A DNA stretch of 64,000 nt from JAEINY01 sp942490535 (GTDB lineage: Bacteria; Bacteroidota; Bacteroidia; Bacteroidales; Marinilabiliaceae): NCBI GenBank assembly GCA_942490535.1, contig CALNXQ010000004.1:310001-374000 (forward strand). The letters run 5' to 3'. Below are positions 44,920 to 53,231 of the stretch, in pieces; position 1 is the first letter of the stretch, and every line of letters begins with the position of its first letter. Below the pieces are notes generated by a model, which saw only the letters and a program-made list of their open reading frames with translations, was not told the origin of the DNA and searched no databases. Both the position numbers and the translations under genes were made by a program.

Positions 44920-44933
44920 TGAACATTTATTCA
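44920..44933. promoter_or_regulatory. Probable TetR operator, copy 2
   Basis: TGAACATTTATTCA is the exact reverse complement of the sequence at 44302. It lies 64 bp before the MBL-fold gene start. Confidence 0.7.
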
Positions 44934-44996
44934 TTTTATTAGTTTCATTTATCCCCGGATAGAATAAAAGTAAGACAAAATAAAAAGCGTTATACA

Positions 44997-46148
44997 TTGA
45001 AAAAGAAAATGATGATACTACTCGGTACAATAGCAGTACTCCTGCTGTCAGTGGTTGTTTACATGACCTTCGCCCCTCAGTTGGGGGGTAAAATAGGTGA
45101 TGCGGTTCAAACGAGACTTGAAAAATCACCCCATTTTAAGAAGGGCAAATTTGTGAATTTGGTGCCCACACCAATGCCGGCACCCAAATTATCGACCATG
45201 CTAGAGTTTTTTAAAAAGGGAGAAGGCCGAACACCTGTTCAAGCAACGGTCACAACCCCTTTTGAAGCCCATTCATACAGGAATGATCAGAATAAGGAGG
45301 ACATCCAATTCAGTTGGTTTGGTCACTCTTCGGTGTTGCTACGGGTGGAGGGTAAAACGGTGCTGTTCGACCCGGTCTTTGGCGAACGGGCCTCGATGGT
45401 CTCCTTTGCAGGCCCCAAAAAATATGACTACACCAACGATGTGCAGGTGGAGGATCTGCCGGTCATTGACGCCGTGTTGATTTCACATGACCATTATGAC
45501 CACCTGGATTACCCCACCATAAAGAAATTAAAGGATCGGGTGAATCGATTTTTTGTACCGCTGGGTGTGGGCGTTCATCTGGAACGCTGGGGAGTGCCCA
45601 AAGCACACATTGTAGAGTTGGATTGGTGGCAGGAAGCGCCGATGGATGATTTCCGAATCGTATTGACGCCCACCCGCCATTTTTCAGGACGAGGCATCAC
45701 CAATCGCGACAAGACTCTTTGGGGGGCCTGGTCGGTGATGGGATCTCGCACAAAGGTATTTTTCAGTGGGGACTCCGGCTATTTCGATGGATTCAAGGAA
45801 GTAGGTGAAAAGTACGGACCCTATGATCTGGCGTTTATTGAGTGCGGCCAATACAATGAAGAGTGGGCTCATATTCACATGATGCCCGAAGAATCGGCTC
45901 AGGTGGGCGAAGATTTGAATGCTAGGCAAGTTGTGCCCATTCATTGGGGAAAATTCACTTTGAGCCTGCACGATTGGACAGAGCCCATTGAACGCTTTCT
46001 GGCTGCTGCCCGATCTAAAAATTACAGGGTGATTACACCTGTTCCCGGTGATGTGGTGGCAGTATCGCAAACCTCCGGTCGCAGTTGGTGGAAAACACCT
46101 GAATTGGTGGAAGTGGCGCAATCGGAGCAGGGGATATTAGTGAAGTGA
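44997..46148 (+). CDS. MBL-fold metallo-hydrolase (UlaG/NAPE-PLD-like)
   Basis: A 383-residue protein with a hydrophobic N-terminal anchor (about 5-24). The metal motif SHDHYDHLD (H164 onward), the FSGDSGYF block and a final HWGKFTLSLHDW are those of the UlaG/NAPE-PLD branch of the metallo-beta-lactamase fold, which cleaves lactones or phosphodiesters. The start is TTG at 44997, supplying Lys residues before the helix, or ATG at 45009. It is regulated by the adjacent TetR through the operator at 44920. The substrate is unknown. Confidence 0.88.
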   Translation: MKKKMMILLGTIAVLLLSVVVYMTFAPQLGGKIGDAVQTRLEKSPHFKKGKFVNLVPTPMPAPKLSTMLEFFKKGEGRTPVQATVTTPFEAHSYRNDQNKEDIQFSWFGHSSVLLRVEGKTVLFDPVFGERASMVSFAGPKKYDYTNDVQVEDLPVIDAVLISHDHYDHLDYPTIKKLKDRVNRFFVPLGVGVHLERWGVPKAHIVELDWWQEAPMDDFRIVLTPTRHFSGRGITNRDKTLWGAWSVMGSRTKVFFSGDSGYFDGFKEVGEKYGPYDLAFIECGQYNEEWAHIHMMPEESAQVGEDLNARQVVPIHWGKFTLSLHDWTEPIERFLAAARSKNYRVITPVPGDVVAVSQTSGRSWWKTPELVEVAQSEQGILVK

Positions 46149-46221
46149 TTATTGCTACGCTGTTTTTTTATCTGATTTAACCCCGCTAATTACTTATCTT
46201 TAAACAACTAAATGCATTAAA

Positions 46222-47280
46222 ATGACACAAATAGATAAAACCAAACCAGTGATGATCACCGGCGCCACCGGATATGTGGCCGGTTGGATCGTGAAACGCT
46301 TATTGGATGAAGGCTTAACCATACACGCACCGGTGCGTAATCCGGATAATAAGGAACGGTTGAAAGACCTGGATGCTTTGGCGGAGCAATCGAAAGGTTC
46401 CATAAAATATTTCAAAGCGAATCTCCTGGAGGAGGGCTCTTACGATAAAGCCATGGAAGGTTGTGAATTGGTGTTTCATACAGCCTCCCCATTTATTAAT
46501 AAAGTGCGGGATCCGCAACGTGATTTGGTCGATCCGGCTTTATTGGGTACCCGTAATGTGTTGGAGACTGCCAATCGGACAGCATCGGTGAAGCGCGTGG
46601 TATTAACCAGCAGTGTGGCTGCCATAGTAGGCGATGCCCGTGATTTTGCAGGTTATCCTGAAGGCAAAGGCACCGAAGCGCAATGGAACACCACCTCCAC
46701 CATAGATCACCAATCTTATTCGTTCTCCAAAACAGTGGCTGAAAAGGAGGCCTGGCACATTAATGAACAGCAAAGCCGTTGGGATTTGGTGGTGATCAAT
46801 CCGTCACTGGTCATTGGACCGGGCATCAGTCCCTTATCCACTTCGGAGAGTTTCAACCTGGTAAAACAGATTGGGGATGGCAGTATGAAGATGGGAGCGG
46901 CAGACTTCTATATTGGTGTAGTGGATGTGCGGGATCTGGCTGAAGCACACTTTGCGGCTGGTTTTAAGCCGGAAGCCAAGGGACGTCACATCATCTCAGC
47001 GGAGAATTCTCACTTGCTCACGTTGGCTAAAGCGTTGCAAAGTAAATATGGAACAGCTTATCCCTTCCCACAAAAGACACTGCCCAAGTTCCTGGTTTGG
47101 CTATTGGCGCCGGCCAGTGGATTCAAACGTAAGATGATCAGCCGGAATGTGGGCTATCCCTGGAATCTGGATAATGGTAAAGGAGTAAAAGAATTAGGGG
47201 TGACATACCGACCGGTGGAAGAGTCCATCGTGGATTTCTTCCGGCAAATGATTGACCACGGAGTGGTATCACCTTCATAA
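46222..47280 (+). CDS. NAD(P)-dependent extended SDR (dihydroflavonol-4-reductase-like)
   Basis: This 352-residue cytosolic oxidoreductase has a Rossmann motif TGATGYVAG (14-22) and the catalytic YxxxK in YSFSKTVAEK (about 168). HTASPF and NPSLVIGPG are typical of the 4-reductase/cinnamyl reductase group, which reduces ketones or aldehydes. It lies 73 bp behind the MBL-fold gene and may share its TetR-controlled transcript. The substrate is unknown. Confidence 0.9.
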   Translation: MTQIDKTKPVMITGATGYVAGWIVKRLLDEGLTIHAPVRNPDNKERLKDLDALAEQSKGSIKYFKANLLEEGSYDKAMEGCELVFHTASPFINKVRDPQRDLVDPALLGTRNVLETANRTASVKRVVLTSSVAAIVGDARDFAGYPEGKGTEAQWNTTSTIDHQSYSFSKTVAEKEAWHINEQQSRWDLVVINPSLVIGPGISPLSTSESFNLVKQIGDGSMKMGAADFYIGVVDVRDLAEAHFAAGFKPEAKGRHIISAENSHLLTLAKALQSKYGTAYPFPQKTLPKFLVWLLAPASGFKRKMISRNVGYPWNLDNGKGVKELGVTYRPVEESIVDFFRQMIDHGVVSPS

Positions 47281-47286
47281 TCCCAA

Positions 47287-47431
47287 CCATGTCGAGCCAG
47301 AGCCCAATAATGAATAGCGATCAACAAATGAAGAATTCTTAAATCACAAATCGTTAATCAATAGGCATCATTCCAATGAGTTAAAAAACAATATCCTGTC
47401 AAATAATTCAAGAATATCAGCACTAAGACCC
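47287..47431. repeat. Solitary diverged copy of the other half of the 13561 repeat unit
   Basis: GTCGAGCCAGAGCCCAATAATGAATAGCGATC through GAATTCTTAAATC, ATCATTCCAATGAGTT, CCTGTCAAATAAT and AATATCAGCACTAAGAC parallels the array unit from CAGGACGAGCCAG to CAGTCAGAC. It complements the piece at 1653; the two together cover nearly a whole unit. Confidence 0.7.
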
Positions 47432-47464
47432 CATATTCATAGACTATTGAATGCTGGAATTACC

Positions 47465-47496
47465 TGCCCCGGAATACGTTTCGGGGCATTTTTTTC
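47465..47496 (+). terminator. Rho-independent terminator
   Basis: TGCCCCG (47465-47471) and CGGGGCA (47482-47488) pair around an AT-rich loop and are followed by TTTTTTT. It ends the SDR transcript. Confidence 0.8.
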
Positions 47497-47525
47497 ACCA
47501 TACAGTTTTGGAAAAGTACAGGTGC

Positions 47526-48218
47526 TTACCTCTTTATTGCCTCATAGAAATCGTCCCGAAAGGTTTGACTGATCGGCAGAATAGCTTCTTTTATATAGAT
47601 GCGGTGTTTTTCAATGGTTTCAATATATGCTAAATGTACCAGGTAGGATTTGTGAATCCGTATAAACTGATCGGCCGGCAAGCGTTGTTGAAGTTCTCTG
47701 AATGTGATTTGTGTGAGTATCTTCTCTGTTTGGGTATGAATGCACAGGTAGTCGCGCATGCCCTCCACATATAGGATATCCTGCAGGTTGATCTTTAAGA
47801 TGCGATAATCGGTTTTGATAAAGATATAATCCCTGGTAGCCTTACTTTCAGCAGTTGCTGTTTCTTTCAGCAGTTTTATTTTTTCTAAGGACTGGATTAA
47901 ACGATCTATGCCATAGGGTTTTAGAATGTAATCAGCTACATTTAATTCAAATCCTTTTAAAGCATAGTCCTCAAAGGCTGAAATAATGATGACATGTGGT
48001 TTTACCTTCACTTTTTCCAACAGTTGAATGCCTGTCATGTGGTCCATCTGAATATCCAGAAACAGAATATCAGGTGTGTGAGTGGTTAGATAGGGGATGG
48101 CATCAAGGCCATTGGAGAAGGTCTCTTGAAGCTCAGCGTATGGAATTTGATCCATCAGTGTTTTCAATTTGGCCAGTGCCAGGGGCTCATCATCGATGGC
48201 CATGCAGGTCAGTGTCAT
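47526..48218 (-). CDS. LytTR response regulator
   Basis: A 230-residue regulator. The receiver domain has D9-D10 and phospho-acceptor D55 in ILFLDIQMD. The LytTR DNA-binding domain (about 130-230) contains FIKTDYRILKINLQDILYVEG and FIRIHKSYLVHLAYI. Its start overlaps the kinase stop by four bases (ATGA), so they form a two-component system. Target genes are unknown; the reverse-strand membrane genes upstream of the kinase are candidates. Confidence 0.95.
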   Translation of the reverse strand: MTLTCMAIDDEPLALAKLKTLMDQIPYAELQETFSNGLDAIPYLTTHTPDILFLDIQMDHMTGIQLLEKVKVKPHVIIISAFEDYALKGFELNVADYILKPYGIDRLIQSLEKIKLLKETATAESKATRDYIFIKTDYRILKINLQDILYVEGMRDYLCIHTQTEKILTQITFRELQQRLPADQFIRIHKSYLVHLAYIETIEKHRIYIKEAILPISQTFRDDFYEAIKR

Positions 48219-49222
48219 GGGGTCGTCAGTGTCAATTTAATTTCGAAAATATTCTTTTCTTTAATGATTTGCAAGGTGTGTTTATTTGGATACAGCAGTT
48301 GCAAGCGTCGCTGTACATTGGCCAGACCGATTCCACCGGTACCGTTGGTATGGTTTTGTTTTTGCGGATCGTAATAATTCCAACATCTGAAAGACAGGAC
48401 AGAATCAGAATGGATCAGCGCAATTTCAATGGCCGGTAGCATAGCTTGTGGCACAACATACTTAAAGGCATTTTCGATAAAGGGGGTAAAGATCAAAGGC
48501 GCAATTTCTAGTGTGGGAAGGTCCACTTCGTTATTGAAGCGTACAAAATTCTTATCGGACAACCTGAGGTTTTGCAGTTCAATGATGTTTTCAATGTGTT
48601 TGATTTCCTGCGATAGGTGAATGGTTGGTTGCTCGGCACTGTAGAGCATGTATCGCAGTATGTCTGATAATTTGAGCAGCGATACTGATGCCTGTTTGGG
48701 GGCCGTCAGTATCAATGCATCGATGTTATTCAAGGTGTTAAATAAGAAGTGAGGATTTATTTGTGATTTGAGACTCTCCAGTTCATGCCGCAGCGCGTGT
48801 TTTTCCAATTCCACCTGGATACGGCCGGCATCGAACCAGGCAATGAATCCTCTGAGTAAACTGCCGCAATTGGCAATAATAAAAGTGCCCGCAAGTGATG
48901 TGAAATAGACATTTCGATCCACCTCGTATAAGCTCCTGAACAGGTGAACATAGAGCAGGTAAAAAAGTGAGGTCAAAAATAAAGATAAAGTGAGAACAAA
49001 GGTGGAATAGGTCACGAATTTTCGCCGTTCGAAAAACTTATATCCAAAGAGATAGACGCAATAAAATGCCAGCAGCGCCCAGAGGAGGTTGATGAGGAAG
49101 ACCTCCCGATGCCTCAAAATAAAATCGATTCCCGCTTCCAACTCAAAACTGATGGCAGCAGCCAGTAAACAATAAATAATCCAGAAGAAGAGATGAAGGA
49201 TGGTTTTTATTAAAGTGTGCAT
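48215..49222 (-). CDS. LytS/YehU-type sensor histidine kinase
   Basis: A 335-residue kinase with four membrane helices (about 8-25, 43-62, 72-94 and 108-128), a short coiled coil and a His_kinase domain. The phospho-accepting H158 lies in QINPHFLFNTLNNIDAL. The ATPase domain keeps FTPFIENAFKYVV and GTGGIGLANVQRRL. It has no periplasmic sensor domain, so it probably senses within the membrane. It is coupled to the LytTR regulator. Confidence 0.93.
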   Translation of the reverse strand: MHTLIKTILHLFFWIIYCLLAAAISFELEAGIDFILRHREVFLINLLWALLAFYCVYLFGYKFFERRKFVTYSTFVLTLSLFLTSLFYLLYVHLFRSLYEVDRNVYFTSLAGTFIIANCGSLLRGFIAWFDAGRIQVELEKHALRHELESLKSQINPHFLFNTLNNIDALILTAPKQASVSLLKLSDILRYMLYSAEQPTIHLSQEIKHIENIIELQNLRLSDKNFVRFNNEVDLPTLEIAPLIFTPFIENAFKYVVPQAMLPAIEIALIHSDSVLSFRCWNYYDPQKQNHTNGTGGIGLANVQRRLQLLYPNKHTLQIIKEKNIFEIKLTLTTP

Positions 49223-49308
49223 AGCTGATTAAGGTTTGCAAGGGAGACAAAGGTATACAATTCGACTAGGAACTCAGGTGAGGTGGCACAAAGATAGTTA
49301 TGCTTCGT

Positions 49309-50154
49309 TTATAATCGGCTTAACATAGATTTAATGATCAGGATGTGAAAGGGTTTAATCAGAAAAAAATAGAATTTGCCTAACCGCATTTTATATTCAA
49401 GAGCTGTTGTAACTATAACTGAAGTCTCCGTTTTTAGCACGGAGAGCCAGAATTTTAAATGTTTATCAGTGGCATGCATGATCAGTTCGTTGGGATAAGT
49501 GGCCAGTTCCGGAAAGGGCATGTCTTTTGTGGTATTCAGATTTTTATCCTTGGATGTTTTCAGTCCAAATGGTTTCACTAAAATGTTACGGATCAGGAAC
49601 AATATTTTGGCCCAACCTGGGATTTTGAATAGATTTTTAACGATCATGCGGATGTCATCCGAAGATTGAATTTCCCGTGATATACTGTCACAGTAGTCGA
49701 AACTTTCGACATGTTGATGCAACATCGAATGCATGGGAATGGAAGGTGCTAATGTAATCGGATCCATTTTTTGCAGAATATTGATGTTGGTGAGAAAGAT
49801 TGCAAAAAAAACAGTTCCTAATGCTGTTTCAATGAAGATGGCCGGAAGGATGCCGGCATTGATCGTTCCTTTGATCAGTTCGTAGCTGCCTAAACCCGCC
49901 AGACCTAACATTACTATTCCAAGGGAGAGACACAAGTGTTGTCTGGCAGGGGACTGTTTAAGATTGATGGAACTGATGAGCAGAACAGATAAACCTAACA
50001 TAAAAACGGAAGCTCTGCGGCCAAGTACAGATGCCGTTTCGGAGGCTGGAAGTCCTATGCCCACTACAAAGGATTCTGTGTCGAAGAATAGTGATAAAAA
50101 TAAATAGCTGAATAGTAAAGCGGTTATTAAACTCGTTATTCTGTAAATTATCAT
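49309..50154 (-). CDS. Fusion of a DUF4345-like membrane domain and a DUF2867-like domain
   Basis: This 281-residue protein has four hydrophobic helices in residues 1-125 (VGIGLPASETASVLGRRASVFMLG, GSYELIKGTINAG), resembling DUF4345 membrane proteins. Residues about 135-281 (SMLHQHVESFDYCDSISREI, ATDKHLKFWLSVL, EYKMRLGKFYFFLIKPFH) resemble DUF2867. The two parts are usually separate proteins. The function of each is unknown. It lies 12 bp after another small membrane gene. Confidence 0.7.
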   Translation of the reverse strand: MIIYRITSLITALLFSYLFLSLFFDTESFVVGIGLPASETASVLGRRASVFMLGLSVLLISSINLKQSPARQHLCLSLGIVMLGLAGLGSYELIKGTINAGILPAIFIETALGTVFFAIFLTNINILQKMDPITLAPSIPMHSMLHQHVESFDYCDSISREIQSSDDIRMIVKNLFKIPGWAKILFLIRNILVKPFGLKTSKDKNLNTTKDMPFPELATYPNELIMHATDKHLKFWLSVLKTETSVIVTTALEYKMRLGKFYFFLIKPFHILIIKSMLSRL

Positions 50155-50166
50155 GCAGCTTTTCTT

Positions 50167-50568
50167 TTAATGAATATTTCTGTTGTTGATTTTGAATAGA
50201 GGAATGCTGTACGTGACAGCAGGAATCAGACAGAGGAGGAGGATAACTGCTGAAATGATCCGGTTAGGTTCATCAAAGAAGATAAACTCGGCTGCAATGC
50301 GGAAGAGATAGAATCCGGTTGAAAAGGCCAGAAAGGATTTCCCCAGCTGGGTGCCAATGATGTCTGCTGCCTGAATGAGGCTCACATAGGCCATGAAAAA
50401 GAGAAGGGTAATGGTGATGATGTTAAAACACATCACAATGGCCCAGTTATCAGCGCTTAGGCAGGAAAGGCTCTCTTTCCAGTTAAACACCCAATAAAAT
50501 GGAATGTGAAAAAGAAAAAAGAAAAATGAAAAACCGCCGGCGATTTTAAGACATGTGGATGATTTCAT
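50167..50568 (-). CDS. Small four-helix membrane protein
   Basis: This 133-residue protein starts at MKSSTCLKIAGGFSFFFFLF (50568); a frame from 50643 adds an unlikely leader. Four helices are spread along the length. The pattern resembles the DUF4345-type or DoxX-like membrane domain, but no firm family is assigned. It is transcribed with the following fusion protein. Confidence 0.6.
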   Translation of the reverse strand: MKSSTCLKIAGGFSFFFFLFHIPFYWVFNWKESLSCLSADNWAIVMCFNIITITLLFFMAYVSLIQAADIIGTQLGKSFLAFSTGFYLFRIAAEFIFFDEPNRIISAVILLLCLIPAVTYSIPLFKINNRNIH

Positions 50569-50792
50569 ATTTTCCGGTTTAATTATTAGGTAAAGATGCG
50601 CCTGGCTGTATTGAAAAGGAAATAAAATCTGCAAATGATTCAATATACACGGTGACAGACCTAAAAATAAGGGTGAATACGGAGGTTTTCGTTTTATTAA
50701 GGCTGGGTATTCGTAACGTTTTATCTATTTTTAACAAATCACAAATAAATCATCCCTTTATGAAGCTAAGCTCATATTTTCACTGGAAAAAA

Positions 50793-53162
50793 ATGAAACC
50801 GTTTACCGTTACTGCCGCTTTAATATGTGTAATTGTACTGACAAGCCTGTTTGCTTCATCTTGTGCCAAGCGCAATGGTGAAGCAGAACAACCTGATAAT
50901 GTCTTATGGTATACCCAGCCAGCCGAGATATGGGAAGACGCCTTACCTTTGGGAAACGGTCGCTTGGGGGTGATGGTGTATGGCAAGACCTCCCATGAAC
51001 ACCTGCAGCTGAATGATGATTCCATGTGGCCGGCGGATTTGGGATGGGATGAACCGGGCGGTAATGAAAAGGATCTGCAAGCGATCCGTGAACTCCTGTT
51101 CAATGGAAAAAATAAGCAGGCGGATGATTTATTTGTGGCTAAATTTTCACGGAAGAAAGTTGTACGTTCCCATCAAACGCTGGGCGATTTATTTCTGGAC
51201 TTTGAGCATGAGAACATCACCGATTACCACCGGGCACTCAACATCAGTAATGCCACTTTAGAAGTTTCCTATAAGGCCAATGGGGATCGAATCACACAAA
51301 AGGTGTTCGTATCGCATCCCCATCGGGCCATCCTGATGGAGATGACCTCTGAGGCGGAGGAGGGATTAAATGGAAAGGTGCGCCTGACCCGACCCGATGA
51401 TAGTGGTTATCCTACGGCACAAACATCAACCAATGCTAACCAATGGCTGATTATGCAAGGCGAAGTGACGCAACGGGGTGCTTTCTTTGATAGCCAGCCA
51501 GCGCCCATTTTGGAAGGGGTGAAATTTGAAACCTGCCTTAAGATAGATCATCAAGGGGGAGCCATTCAGCAAGGAGATGATTTTCTGGAGTTGAAAAATG
51601 TGAAGAAGGCCACCTTTTACCTGGTGTCCAATTCATCTTACTATTTCGATGCGTATCAAGCGCAAAATAAAGCGGATTTGGCAGCTCTTGAAGATCTGGA
51701 TTTTGAAACACTGCAAACAGAACACATCCGTGATTATCAGAAATTCTATTCACGGGTTAATCTCATGTTGAATGATAACCAGCGCGATACCATACCTACT
51801 GATGAAAGAATTGAACGGGTTAAAAAGGGGGAAACAGATACCGGTTTAGAGACCCTATTGTTTCAATATGGCCGATACCTGTTGATCAGCTCTTCGCGCG
51901 AAGGCACCAATCCTGCTAATTTGCAGGGTTTGTGGAACCAGCACATCAACGCGCCCTGGAATGCGGATTATCATTTGAACATCAACTTACAAATGAATTA
52001 CTGGCTGGCTGATGTCACCAATTTAGGAGAGCTAAATACCCCCTTGTTTGATTACATCGACCGCCTGGTAGAGAATGGGAAGGTAACGGCCACTAAAAAC
52101 TTTGGTTGTCGGGGAGCTTTCATACCACATGCTACCGATTTATGGGCCCCCACCTGGTTAAGAGCTCCTACGGCTTATTGGGGTTGTTCGGTCGGCGCGG
52201 GAGGCTGGTTGATGCAGCATTACTGGCAACATTTTGAATACACGCGTGATACTACTTTTTTAAAAGATCGTGCTTTTCCGGCTATCGCTGCTGTGGCCCA
52301 GTTTTACAGTGATTGGCTCATTGAAGATCCCCGTGACGGGACACTTGTTTCGGCCCCTTCTACATCCCCTGAGAATCAGTTTTTCAACCTAGATGGCACG
52401 GCGGCCGCCTCTTGTTTAGGCAGTGCCATGGATCAGCAAATAATCGCTGAAGTATTTGACAATTACCTGGCTGCGTGTGAGGTGCTCCAGGTGGAAGAGG
52501 CCTTAACGGAACAAATTAAGCTACAACGCCAGCAGTTACGCCCCGGGTTCGTCATTGGCAGTGATGGTCGTATCCTGGAATGGGACCGTGAGTATGTAGA
52601 AACGGAACCCGGGCACCGCCACATGTCTCATTTATATGGCTTTCATCCGGGAACCAGTGTTACCCAGGCGCAAACGCCTGACTTATTTGAAGCGGTTAGA
52701 AAAACCTTAGATTATCGCCTGGCAAATGGAGGTGCCGGTACAGGCTGGAGCCGGGCCTGGTTAATCAATTGTAGCGCCCGCTTGCAGGATGGCAATATGG
52801 CTCATGAACACATTCAGTTGTTGCTGAAAAAATCCATGTTTAAAAACCTCTTTGATGCCCATCCACCCTTTCAGATAGATGGTAATTTTGGGTACACAGC
52901 CGGTGTGGCGGAAATGCTCCTGCAATCGCACGAGGCAAATACCATCCGCTTGTTGCCGGCTTTGCCATCGGCCTGGCAGGAGGGACAGGTTACAGGTTTA
53001 AAGGCTCGCGGTGGTTTATCTGTGGATATGTTCTGGAAGGCGAACCGTTTGGAAAAGGCCATCATCCATTCTGAGTATGATCAAGGCATCTACCTGGTAT
53101 ATGATGAGGTGGCATTGAAGGTGGATCTGAAGGCGGGTGAGCATTACGAATATAAACCATGA
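50793..53162 (+). CDS. GH95 alpha-L-fucosidase/galactosidase, predicted lipoprotein
   Basis: About 789 residues. The start at 50793 gives a compact lipoprotein signal ending FASSC; ATG 50760 is an alternative. GH95 hallmarks are WEDALPLGNGRLGVMVYG at the N-terminus, QGLWNQHINAPWNADYHLNI, NLQMNYWLADVTNL, and RHMSHLYGFHPG with FQIDGNFGYTAGVAEML near the end. The family has an inverting (alpha/alpha)6 catalytic domain acting on fucosyl or galactosyl ends of glycans. It is anchored in the envelope. There is no SusCD pair here, so it is not in an obvious polysaccharide locus. Confidence 0.92.
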   Translation: MKPFTVTAALICVIVLTSLFASSCAKRNGEAEQPDNVLWYTQPAEIWEDALPLGNGRLGVMVYGKTSHEHLQLNDDSMWPADLGWDEPGGNEKDLQAIRELLFNGKNKQADDLFVAKFSRKKVVRSHQTLGDLFLDFEHENITDYHRALNISNATLEVSYKANGDRITQKVFVSHPHRAILMEMTSEAEEGLNGKVRLTRPDDSGYPTAQTSTNANQWLIMQGEVTQRGAFFDSQPAPILEGVKFETCLKIDHQGGAIQQGDDFLELKNVKKATFYLVSNSSYYFDAYQAQNKADLAALEDLDFETLQTEHIRDYQKFYSRVNLMLNDNQRDTIPTDERIERVKKGETDTGLETLLFQYGRYLLISSSREGTNPANLQGLWNQHINAPWNADYHLNINLQMNYWLADVTNLGELNTPLFDYIDRLVENGKVTATKNFGCRGAFIPHATDLWAPTWLRAPTAYWGCSVGAGGWLMQHYWQHFEYTRDTTFLKDRAFPAIAAVAQFYSDWLIEDPRDGTLVSAPSTSPENQFFNLDGTAAASCLGSAMDQQIIAEVFDNYLAACEVLQVEEALTEQIKLQRQQLRPGFVIGSDGRILEWDREYVETEPGHRHMSHLYGFHPGTSVTQAQTPDLFEAVRKTLDYRLANGGAGTGWSRAWLINCSARLQDGNMAHEHIQLLLKKSMFKNLFDAHPPFQIDGNFGYTAGVAEMLLQSHEANTIRLLPALPSAWQEGQVTGLKARGGLSVDMFWKANRLEKAIIHSEYDQGIYLVYDEVALKVDLKAGEHYEYKP

Positions 53163-53231
53163 CCCGAACCGAAATGTATCATAACTCTTTTGTAATTTAG
53201 TCAGCTGTGGTATAATTGCTAATTTTGATTT

